Position numbers and translations under genes: made by a program. A stretch of 64,000 nucleotides of DNA from Timema cristinae (lineage: Eukaryota; Arthropoda; Insecta; Phasmatodea; Timematidae), in the NCBI GenBank assembly GCA_039000515.1, contig JBCFYV010000012.1:116323949-116387948 (forward strand), given 5' to 3'. This document shows, one piece after another, positions 46,990-58,500 of the stretch. Under the pieces are notes generated by a model. That model saw only the letters and a list, made by a program, of their open reading frames with translations. It did no database searches and was not told the DNA's origin. Position 1 is the stretch's first letter, and the number at the start of each line of letters is the position of its first letter.

Positions 46990-47590
46990 TAAGCTCGCTC
47001 ACTCAAAACATTGCGTTTTTTATGACTCAAAAGATTTGTTCATATGAATCATACTCATAACATTTATTGCATGGCTGGCTCGCTCCCAATCCCTACACCC
47101 CTTCTCCTACCAACTTGACGAGCGAGCGCTAACTAGTTCCCGTTCCGAGCGTGCTTATCTGTCCCTTCCTTTCAACTTATGAACGAATTAAGATTTGTGT
47201 GTAATTTATCCGAATCCTATTGTGTTTGATTCTTTAATTTTACTACTTACTCATATTACTTATAATAATTAACCTCAGAATATAGCCTTTAGTGTCTAAT
47301 TTACAAAATTATGTTATTGATATTAAGAAAAATAGTTTAATATTGTAGGCAGTACTGCTATCTAGTAACGATAGTAAGCATTTATAGCTGTTTTTTTCGT
47401 GGTAACGAACGAAGAACGACAAAAGAGTCGTGAATGACAAAAACTCCTGACTCTTTCCAGCAGAACGAATGACCGAGAGTGAAAGGAGTCGTGAATAATG
47501 GTGGCGTGAATGATTGCTCACGAGCGACCCATCACTAATAACCCAGTCAGTTCAGCTCGGATCAATGATCAGCATATTTTCTGTAAAGCA
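46990..47590. other. Intergenic DNA
   Basis: No coding signal identified; the 47309-47521 frame is featureless. Confidence 0.35.
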
Positions 47591-47800
47591 GTGGGTTTTT
47601 AACGAGGTCAACTCAGCCTTGTGAAGACAAATGAGGAGCTACTTGATTGAAAAAGTAACGGCAACGATCTAGAAAACTGAATTATCGGTGGTAGGGCTGG
47701 TCATGCTGACCACACTATACCCTTTATCGAAGGTGTTGGCACTATCTTCACCAACAGACGGTGGCCGCTTGGTTGTTATGGCTTGATTGTGGGCTGACGC
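47590..47800 (+). mobile_element. SINE-E copy, 5' truncated
   Basis: 'tcaactcagccttgtgaaga', 'caaatgaggagctacttgat' and 'ggtgttggcactatcttcac' match the family in plus orientation. Confidence 0.65.
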
Positions 47801-48742
47801 CATGGAGGGTTTTTCTTATGTGAAGCTTACAGTCCTACCTTGACGACTTCAATAATGGTTCTTTAGGTATGCGTTTTATAGATTTAATAAGTGTTGAGAT
47901 AGTAAATCCACACCTCTTCTGTTTGTTACCTACTCATCTCTATGTGTGTGCATCAGGTTTCTTTTGTTTAGTTAACTTTCTTCAATTAATATGGCCGGTG
48001 GCGTCTTTTGTATTATTGTGTATTCTCATTTTGATTATCAATATTAAAAAAACTATCAATACTTGTTCTGCCTGTTTTTAATGTAACCGACAATAAATAT
48101 TATAATGCAGTCTTTGTTTAACTTTTTAAGATGTTTAAATTATAATTTATTGCTCACAATAAATACATCTTACAATATGATTCCATTACTCGATGGTATA
48201 TTAATTCAATCAGTTCTGACACCTTGGCTTGTGTAAAAATTCCCTTCTTATTTAAAAATATTTGAAATTATGTTTTAATTATATTTAACAAATTAAATTA
48301 TTACTATCGAAACAATTGAACAGTTTCAATCGCTACATTACTCTCAAATCAGTAACAACGTTAGGCACAAATATAAAATCGAAAAATATTTTTTTAGCCT
48401 TTAATAAAATATCAAATAGAAATACATTAAAACTTCAATCCTGATTGGACCAGATAATAGTTAGAGCTTGGTCCATGAAACGGGTTGGTAACTTCTTCGT
48501 CCGCATTTGGATGTCTTCGCTCCATCGTTCTGCGTCACATCGGTAGGTGGTATACCTTCAACGTCCACATATATGGGTGCAACTCTAATTCTGAACCTAT
48601 GGGACTAGAATTTGATTCTTCAATTGACTTCTGAGGCTTGATATTATTTTGGCAAAATAAAATATAAGCTAGTTTGAATCTATCAGGAGCAATACTAACA
48701 TCTTTATTTTAACAAGAATTGTAAAGTAAATTGTCACTACAT
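47801..48742. other. Intergenic DNA
   Basis: AT-rich; no supported gene. The frame at 47869-48081 is hydrophobic but has no recognisable family. Confidence 0.35.
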
Positions 48743-48893
48743 ACTTGCCAGGCCTCCACCGTGGTTCGGATTCCACGTTAAACTGTAGGTCCTTCATTTC
48801 ATCTCACAATCACCCTACCATTACACATTAGCGTAAGTGCGTATAACCTGAATGGGTAGTAAGACGCGGTGCTAATAATAATAATAATAATAC
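48743..48893 (+). mobile_element. SINE-A copy, 5' truncated
   Basis: Only the 3' half remains: 'ccaggcctccaccgtggttc', 'ttacacattagcgtaagtgc' and a TAA tail. Confidence 0.82.
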
Positions 48894-48899
48894 TACATA

Positions 48900-49320
48900 C
48901 TTTGACCAATAACGGCCCATCATAAGCTGGTTTTAAACCTTTCCTTACTCAATCGATTCTAACGAAAACATGTACACGTTTACAGGTCCTTGTGCACATA
49001 AACATTTATCTTTGTTGTGCCGAGTCCTGATTGGTTTTAAGAAATCCATTTGTCTCATCAGATTCACAACAAAAGTCCCTAGCTTGATTCATGATTGTGG
49101 GTCCTCTCTCCTAGAAGATTTTTCCTAAAAGTAATTTATTTTTTCCGTATACCATTTGGACAATATAATGGTTAGTGTCTTCACTCAGTGCTGCTCTTAA
49201 TCCTAGCACTATCATTGGTAACATATCTGTCCATTTAATATTATTACGAGCCTTGGCTGCAGTTTTAACTGTCTTGTGACGTCGTTCGATTTTACCATTC
49301 ACCCAAGAATGGTATGAAGT
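48900..49320 (-). pseudogene. Ty3/gypsy integrase C-terminal fragment
   Basis: The minus strand reads NGKIERRHKTVKTAAKARNN followed by WTDMLPMIVLGLRAALSEDT, the end of an integrase core domain, then broken remnants (INVYVHKDL-TCTCF) of the downstream DNA-binding region. No LTRs, protease or reverse transcriptase are nearby, so it is an isolated fossil. Confidence 0.75.
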
Positions 49321-51789
49321 CTTATTATGGAGCCCGACACTAAAAACAGAGGCTATGCTGATGAACAGAACAGACTTTTATTATCTTTACTGGTGCTCCA
49401 AACCTTATAATCCAGCTCTCATAAAAAATAAAATCACTACAGTATCAGCAGTGATATCTCTAGTTTTGGGGGAAAAGGAAGTTGTTTCGAAAAATGTTTA
49501 GTTTAAGGCTTTATAATAACAGCAATAAGCAAAAATAAATTTTATTACACAAGAAAAAAAATCATTACAATTATTAAAATACAATTACCATTCATTAAAA
49601 TAAAATGTTTAACAAAGCCATTTACAATAAAATGCATTATTAAGATATTATGAAAGCAGTCCCCTACTTTCATACATAATATGTTTACTTTGTTGTCTAT
49701 AAAAAGTGTTCTAATCCCATAGAGATGAAATATATTTAATTTTTTAAATACACAATTTTCATTGAAAAAATATATTTTTTTAAATGTTTTTGCCCTAAAG
49801 GCTATAAGGTATATAAAGTAGGTATATGATTATTTTGAACATTATCAAAAATTTCATTTTGATAAAATACTAAGGACAAAATGCAAAATAAATATTCAAA
49901 TAATTGCACACACACTGAACAGACAAAACCAACAATGCTGTCAACACTGAACTAGAGATAAAGCCAACAATGCTGTCAACATTGAACTATAGATAAAGCC
50001 AACAATGCTGTCAACACTGAACTACAGACAAAACCAACAATGCTGTTGACTGGCAGACTGTGTCACCATTTAATAGGTAGAAATATTTATTTGTTAAAAT
50101 GTACAAAAGTATGGGTTGAACAAAAATCGAGGACTGCCTGTACCTAATTGGTTTAGTCACTCATGGCTTGTAAATAATTATTAAAAGAAACTGTACACAA
50201 AATTTATCAATAAAGGCCTTTTACAGTAATAAAATAATTAGTGGATATAATACTATTTGTTATAAATAGAAGAAGATAAAGGAAAGAGGCTTAGAAACAT
50301 ATAAAAGGGACAAACATTATATGGCTTTTACAATGAAAAAGAACACATTTCACATTTTACATTGCTGCCACTGGACAAAGAGATAATGGTTGCCTCTTTA
50401 AGAAAAATCGATCGTTACCATCCAATCCCCCGACCTAGGTTTCATTCTATCGCAACTCATCAGGAAGGAGTATGAAGAACACAACACAACTTCCTAAGAG
50501 GAGGAAACCAAAAGATACAAAAGGAAGTTGGTAAAGAATTATGGGTCACTTAGATAGGAACAAACAACACAAAGGACAAAGTATATTGAATATATTATTT
50601 TAATAATGTACAGCTATTTACAAAAATATCCCCCACCCTTATTTGGTAAATTGTGGTATTTGGCTTTAAAATTTTTACACCAAGAGTGGATGGTCTATAT
50701 GTAGTGGTCTATGTGTTTACAAAATATTTTATTAAAATATGTTGGTCTCTCTTGGACACGTTTTTAAATTTAAAATATTGTATCTGATTTTATTGTGGAA
50801 CGCCTTTTTAATATTTTTCAAAATTTGCAACTTTCCAAGCAGTTAAAATATATCACAAACCTGTTCTAAAGGAGTGGTGTGTTTGTACCTAGTTTGATCA
50901 AAATCAGTTAAATGTGTTTAGTATTTTCCCACTAAAAATAATTGGCCAAATTGGAAAACCTTTTTCCTGCATTTCGGAATAACTTTGCCAAATAGACAAT
51001 ATTTTTAAAAATAAATTTTAGAGTCTCAGCTTGATATTCAATTCTAAAAAGATATTTTGATTATAAAATAGTTATTTGAGTCAGAGGTCAAAAACAAATA
51101 TTCGGAATTTAAATCTTATGTTTACACATGAGTAGAGCCCCGTAAAAATGTTTTTATTTTTAGTTAATAAAGGTTTTTAAATCTCACTTTTCAGTGTTAT
51201 TTCATGTAGTTTCAAAATTATATATTATCTGAGGTGTTTACATATTGAGACAATGTGTACAAAATTAAAATGTATTATTAAAATCTTATATATTTGTTAT
51301 AAAATTATTTGTCAAGTTTATCTGCATATTTCACAACCTTGTAACCTAAGGTTAGTTTATATTAGAACAAAATACTAATCAAATTACATCATGGTCAAAA
51401 TCTCTGCTTAATTTCTTCTTAATTACGTGTTTATTTAAATGTTTTTGTAAAAACGGTGCTATTTTGTTTTATAGGAGAATTTTGTGTAACAAAATGATTT
51501 TGTTTTATTTCACTATTCAAAAACCTTTTAAATCATATCTAAAGACTATTTAAGAAAATAATACTTGATTCCATCTTTGTATGGCACTTTTCGCTTTATA
51601 GTGTCCCACCATTTTTATGGAGCTTTATACATGAGTATATGAATGTATCAAAGTTATAATGAATGTTATAACAAAGAATATTAACATTTAGTTAGTGGGA
51701 GGAAAAAAATCAAAAATGAAAAAAATAATATACAAACTTTTTTTTTAAGTTTGGTTTCATATGTAAAATAAATAGTTTTATTCTTTTTA
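49321..51789. other. Intergenic DNA between globin A and BROX
   Basis: Long AT-rich stretch without coding signal. A phrase at about 50360-50420 (actggacaaagagataatgg, ttgcctctttaag) has a diverged copy at 56228-56288, a minor dispersed repeat. Confidence 0.45.
49926..50050. repeat. 35-bp tandem repeat, about 3.5 copies
   Basis: Unit 'actgaactagagataaagcc' plus 'aacaatgctgtcaac'. Confidence 0.88.
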
Positions 51790-52020
51790 GCACTGCGCCT
51801 TGCAATTTCTTCAGGTTACAACCATTTGTACTAATAACTACGCTGATGAGGAAGGTGGACTTTAGAGGTAGCAAACCCACATTTGTGTGAAGAGAGAATG
51901 GAAAACCATTTGGAAAAACCACCCTCAGTACACCAGACAAGGATTCAAACCTCAATCTCTCTGTCAACGGCAGTCTAGTCTATTCCGAGTGACTCTTTAG
52001 ACCAAGCGACCACAGGAGCA
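51790..52020 (-). mobile_element. SINE-B copy
   Basis: 'tagcactgcgccttgcaatt' tail, 'acatttgtgtgaagagagaa' body, 'ggattcaaacctcaatctct' B-box region and a head to about 52020. Confidence 0.65.
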
Positions 52021-52365
52021 AGTAAAAAATGAAAATTCTGATTTGACCCATCTCTATACATATTAAAAAACTATTAATGTCAAATTTCGAACCTAATATT
52101 AGTAATATTGTATTAAGTACAAGCACACTTAGGGCACATTATTGCAATGAGTCTCTCTTTCTAAAATAAACTAATGTTTTAAAAATTAATTAGGTGCTAG
52201 TTTTAAATTAACCATTTAATAATATAGTTTAAATTATATATATAAAATAAGATTATTTAAATGTTAAATATTTAGCTGTGTGTTCTCTAAGCTGCCGTGA
52301 TCCCAGTTCATAGTGAACTGTTATCTGTTTTGTAGTTTACTTGATGTTATTTTGTTCAAACAGAT

Positions 52366-52371
52366 TTTATT
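52366..52371 (-). terminator. Polyadenylation signal of BROX
   Basis: AATAAA on the minus strand, about 40 nt after the BROX stop codon. Confidence 0.6.
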
Positions 52372-52411
52372 CGCTCGCTCGACAATTAAGCCTCAATAGA
52401 CGTGTGTGTGC

Positions 52412-52516
52412 TCACTGCAACACACAGCCGCTCTCGTTCTTGGGTTCCTGCCCAGACTGGGGTAGCGGAACCTCCGATACTGGCGTCAAGTCTCCCTCCA
52501 CCTTGGCGGCCGCACT
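52412..52516 (-). CDS. BROX: BROX last exon, CaaX box
   Basis: Acceptor tgttccag^AGT. Encodes a low-complexity linker ([20 protein letters not shown]) and ends ESGCVLQ followed by TGA. Cys at the CaaX position would carry the farnesyl anchor. Confidence 0.9.
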   Translation of the reverse strand, partial: SAAAKVEGDLTPVSEVPLPQSGQEPKNESGCVLQ

Positions 52517-55500
52517 CTGGAACAACAATAATGTGTCACTGAGGACTCGAGGGGGATGCACTATCAACTTAATAGAGTGAACAGAAAGTGTGCTTCAATC
52601 AATGCCAAATTAGTTGTTAAGGAAGAAAACTTCTCTGTTGGACTAAAATAATAATTATTATTATTATTAGCACCGCGTCTTACTACCCGTTCGGGTTATA
52701 CGCACTTACGCTAATGTGTAATGGTAGGGTGACTGTGAGATGAAATGAAGGACCTACAGTTTAACGTGGGATCCGAACCACGGTGGAGGCCTGGCATTCC
52801 CCACATTCACAAGATGTCTTGTCAGAGGTGAAGGAAGGGTTTGGAAATCAGATAAATCTGTGCCGGGACCGAGGATTGAACCCCGGCCGCCAGCACAGAA
52901 GTCCGACATCTTACCCCTAGACCACCAGGTCACCTACTAAAATAATTAATCTTTAAATTGGATTAAGTAGGTCGCAACACAAATGTAAAATAGTTTCCAA
53001 CTGACCGAATTAGCGGGGTCTTTGGGGTTGCTCTTGACTTGATCCAGTGCCGCATACACTACGGGGGTCCACAGGGGGCTTGTAGGAGGCAGGACAAACT
53101 CCTCAGGGCTGACCAGACCGTAGGTGGCCTTCAGTTCCAGCTCTGGGGGATCGACCGGCACCTTCTGGTGGTAACTGGAGCCCACAAGACAAACAAAAGA
53201 GGCATCACGTCTTCTCTTAAGATCTAACGGATATTAGAGCGGTATTACGCTGTCATATTTATTTTATAAAAGATCTCAGATGAAAGAAATATGATATGAT
53301 GATCCATCAAAGATCTTTTATAAAATAATATATAATTGACCACTCTTTTATATTAGATTTACCTAACTAAACATCTTCTAGGGCAATAGTTCTCAAACTG
53401 GAGTACACGCACAACTTTCAAAGAGTTTGCAAGCAGTTCTCAAGGAAAAATGGGCAAAATGACAAGAGAGCCAAACGTGGCGGGGAATTTTTAATAGACC
53501 AAAGGAAATTTTTCTCCTTTGATTACCTTAAGTTTATCATTTAAGGAAATTTTATCATGGGGGTACACTAGACTTTTAGTCATGACCAAGGGGTACAATC
53601 TAAAAAAAAGTTTTGAGGACCACTACTATAGGGTTTTATCAATGAAAATAGCGAAATCTGAAAGTTAAAACTGTACATGCTCTTTACATATCTATACTAA
53701 TAGAGAAATGTAAAATTAAGAGGATACATACATACCCACATTTGCATGGAGGGAGTGTGAGAAAAACTTTTTTTTAACTCAAGACACCTGGGCAAGATTC
53801 CTACACTGCCGTTCACTGGAAAACCAGACTCAATCCTGACATTTTGTCTGCATGCCCACCAATGCAGGTGTCTAGATTAGCGATACAGCCAGAGCTTCCT
53901 CACCACCAGGGATGTCGGCGGAAACTCACATAAAACCATTCTCCCTCTCGCACTTTTCCAGGGTGAGCCTGACGATAGGAGAGAGTCTCTTGAAGAAGGG
54001 TGTGTTTCCGGCCGAGCTTTGGGGCCTAGCCCTTTCACCTTCCTGTATTCCTTACATAACTCCTCAGCCTGGGCGTAACCTGGAATACCAACAAGGCTCT
54101 TCATTAACCAGGAGAGTATATAACAGAATTCAAAACAACAATACATCTTATATATGAATTAGATAGCTGTTGCCCGCAGCTTTGCTCGCGTGGAAGTTGA
54201 TTATATACAAATACGAAAATATACATATGTATTTACAGGTTAATTTAAAATATTACGTTACGTTGATGACCATAACTTGACCTCAGATCAAAAATAATGC
54301 AAGTCCGATACAAACTTTCACCCCCTTTTTCATCCCTTATTAAATAAAATTTCCAAAATTCCTGAAACACGTATTTATTTGTTTTACGTCAATAACCGAA
54401 ATACAAAATTTTGTTTATGTAACTTTCAAAATGACGGACTTTTATACATATTATCATACATATTATCATCCCCTATTTTGACCCCTTTGGGGTGGAATTT
54501 TCTAAAATCCTTTCTTAGTGGGTGCCTACATAACAAAATGAATACACAGTCCGAATTTCATGCTTGTAGCCTTGATAGTTTGCGCTCGGCGATGATGAAT
54601 CAGACAGTCAGTCAGGACATGTTATTTTATAAGTATAGATTTATGACTAATCATTTCATGCTTTAGTTGTAGGTCCTTCTGTTTGAATCAGCTACTTAAA
54701 ATGTCTAACCTATAGAAACAAAATTTAGAAGATTAACTTTAAGGATATTTACCAAACATTCGCCTGAAGAAAGCATAAGAAAACATAATTTTTTTTAAAT
54801 ATTACTTTTTCGTCAAAATTGAATCAAGGGCTCGTCAGTTGACAAGTCAACACACGAATACTCCAGACAAAAAAAAAGTGAGAAAAAAGTGTTTAAATTG
54901 AATCAAGGGCTCGTCAGTTGACGAGTCAACACACGAATACTCCAGACAAAAAAAAGTGGGAAAAAAGTGTTTAGTGAAAGATATTGAGAAAGTTTTCCCA
55001 AATTAAATCAAAACTCTTTCGAGCTTGAGCCATGCCAATGAAATTGTTTCAGACACTTTGTCTGAATAGAATATAAAGAGATCTAAGATTTTAGTCAAAA
55101 CAACTTGATCCGTTCCGTGGTTTGAATTAAGGGTGTGTCAATAAACACTTTTCACTTTTGAGTAAAGTTCAAATTTGAAAGAAAACTTTTTTTTTTTAAT
55201 CCAAGTAATAATGAGCAATATTTATTTATACTAAAAATATTTAAAATTGAATTATTTTTTTTAATAGATCCATACATAAACCATAAATACAAACATAATT
55301 TTTTAGACTTAACATTTTTTGTGAACAACATTATGATCACACAAATTCAGATTTTTAAAATATTATTATTATTATTATTATTTAGCACCGCATCGTAATA
55401 ACCGTTTAGGTTATACGCTTTAAGTACTAATTACGCTAATGGATTAGGAATTGGGAAGGTTGAATTAGAGGAAGTGAACCCGCATTTGCGTGGAAGTAGA

Positions 55501-58500
55501 TTGGAAAACCATTTAGGAACCCACCCCCCTCATTTCACCCGACCGAGATTCGAACCTCGATCTTCCCGTCCTCTAGCTCAACACAACTAGCACATTAGCC
55601 AACTACGCCACCGAGGCGGGTGATTTTTAAATAGATTTAAGATAGTTGTACAAGTTATATAAATATTTCTCTTATTTGCAATTAAACAATTTTTAGAACC
55701 CGCTTCGATGGCCGCGAGCTCTAACACGCTACCCTCGCAGCAGAATAGACTGCCGATGACGAGGAGATCAAGGTTTGAATCTCAGTCGGGTGTAGAGAGG
55801 ATGGTTTTTCCAGAATGGCTTTCCACTCTCCCTTCACATAAATGCGGGTATACTTTCTCTAAATATAACCTTCCAACTCCCTAGAACTATTAATGTAATT
55901 ATTACATAGGCGTATAACCCAAATAGGTATTAAGCTTCGAACAACTTCTAAAACTTGACTCGAACTCAAATTTTCTAGCGCTCGCCCACCCCCAGTTTTA
56001 TTTCAAACACCATTCGAGAAACCCTTCAAACCAAACTACTCTGTGTTATTTAACTCACAGGTTTGACTTTCTTGGAGAGCTCTGATGGCCGCCCCACACT
56101 GATCCAGGGACAGTAGGTTATCCCCGCAATAGCTGTACGCCTGGAATCAACACATGTTGTAAATTTACAGGACAAGAAACAAATAAAACGGATAAACACA
56201 AAATATATTTTTACATTGGAGGACCTATTAACACTTCCAATGGACAAAGAATTAATGGCCGCCTCTTGAAAGAAAGAAAAAGTCGTTACTGCGTAATAGT
56301 TTCCCTTTTTCAATTTGAATCAAATATAGGGAATAATATCAAGACAAACCCAAGTTTGGGTATTTCTATTTAATGTTTTCATGTTGTGAAATAGATTATA
56401 TTGCACAACTTTGGACATTGAGGGCAGTATGCGAGAACACTACTAAACATGAGTGTATGCTTAGTGTAGTCGACCTTCTAGCATACTATGACGCAAGTAA
56501 ACACACGCCACTGAGGGTACACTCGGTGGTATTCTCGCACACGGTCTTACATTGTTAAGTTGGGTCAAATCCACTACTTTAAGAATCCGAAATCTCATTT
56601 TATCTTTGAACCTAGAATTCAAATCCAAATCTTGGAAAAAATTATTAACATAAGAGGGAATAGGAATATAACTGAATAGTAGAAAGTAGGAATAGCAACA
56701 AAATCTTAATATTTTTTGCCAAAATGCATTCATATTAACCTTCATACATTCAGTAACGTATTAAATTAATGGTCTTAAGTCTGGCTGTTAAAGTTTTTTC
56801 AATAATTATGTTGGGGATGAACCACCAATAAGCTGTGTTAGAGCTCTTAAACAAACCCCAATTTAAAATTGTAATTTTTTCTCGGATATTTTTAGAGAAT
56901 TGAAGGATTCGAGAGTCCCTTCCTTTCTAAATATGGTTTATAAAGTATTTTATCGCAAAAAGTTAAATAAATTTTGGCCTAAGCTAGTAAATTGATTTCT
57001 ATCACAGCACGCAAATCAATTAGAGCAGATTTTCATAGTGTACACTCTATTAAACATGAAAGGTCTTAGCTGCACCATAGTGTAACATGTCAAGGTAAGT
57101 TTACCATCTTTCAGTATAATAAGATTGTACATAACACAGAAAGACAAAATAAACATAAATGTTAAAATTTTCATTAAAAGCTTTGGTTGCATTTTTTTGA
57201 AAGTTGGGTTTTACTGTATTCACCCGAATATAAGACGACTCAAAAATAAGATGATAACTATTTTGAGAACTTGAAATTAGGGGAAAAGCTTTTTATTAAT
57301 TTTTAGATTGGTAAATATTTAGTCCCCAAACAATAAAAATTAAAATAATACTATCAATCAATATTATTCATATACTGTACATTGATTAAATTTTCATTGC
57401 TGCAATGCATATTTTATGCTGAGTAACATCATTATCACATGGGTGAATCAATTATTATAATGGTATTATAAAATATTGTGTTTTAATATAAAACTATGTA
57501 ATGTAATTGATTTGCCCCTAAAGAATATGTGAGAGCATTGACAATAATATCGTCCTAATTTTATAAACGTATCTTATTTCATTTAAATTATAATCTATTA
57601 CATGGCGCTTAAAGCACTTCTTCTTCTAGGAAGGTACACGCTACTGTAAGTGACGTCAGAGTATACCAGCCAAGTCAGGTTGACAATTTAAGATTTTAAA
57701 TAATAACTTCCTCTTCTCGAAGGTTCGAATAGAGATTTTAAAATGTAACTTGAGTCATTTTCCGGCTCTCGAAGCTTCTAGTGAAACCGAGATGTTTTTG
57801 TCTTGTATTTTAATTTTTTATAACACGACCTTCTCAAAGCTTCCATGAGCAATGGATATATACAAAAGATGGTGCAATTGAACCTCACTTGGCGTCCAGT
57901 ACTGCTCACTACTCACTAGTCACTAGCACAGATCCTGTCCGCGATTCCTACAATAGGCCACGTATATATTTCGAAGACATGATCTATTTTCTCTAGAAAC
58001 AAACTGAGACTTAAAAATAAAAACATGTCAACATAAAAAGTGTGTATTAATTATACAATAAGTCTTTAATTGGCGCTCGATCATGGGGCTATAAATACCA
58101 ATTAACTCACATCAAAAAACCGGACCGATTTAATTAGTGCTCGACCACGGGGCAATTACCAGCTAATTAAACGGTGTAACTTCAAGCGACGCTCAACACG
58201 ACGAACCAGAACTTCTCAACTAGTTTAAAACACACCAAAAAACTTTGTCAATCATCATCGCCTTCAATTGTTTTGTAATTGCTGAAAACACACTATATGT
58301 TAAAATTTAAAAAATGCTGGTTTGTGTTAGAATTTAAACAAGTATATGCCTTTTGTTTGTAAAATAAACATATACCGGTATATCAGTATTATACAACATT
58401 CTAATGTTGACCTTACACCAACATTTTTCTTCATGCACGAATATAAGACGACCCCCGACTTTTCGAGGTCGAAAACTGAAAATAAGCCTAGTCTTATATT

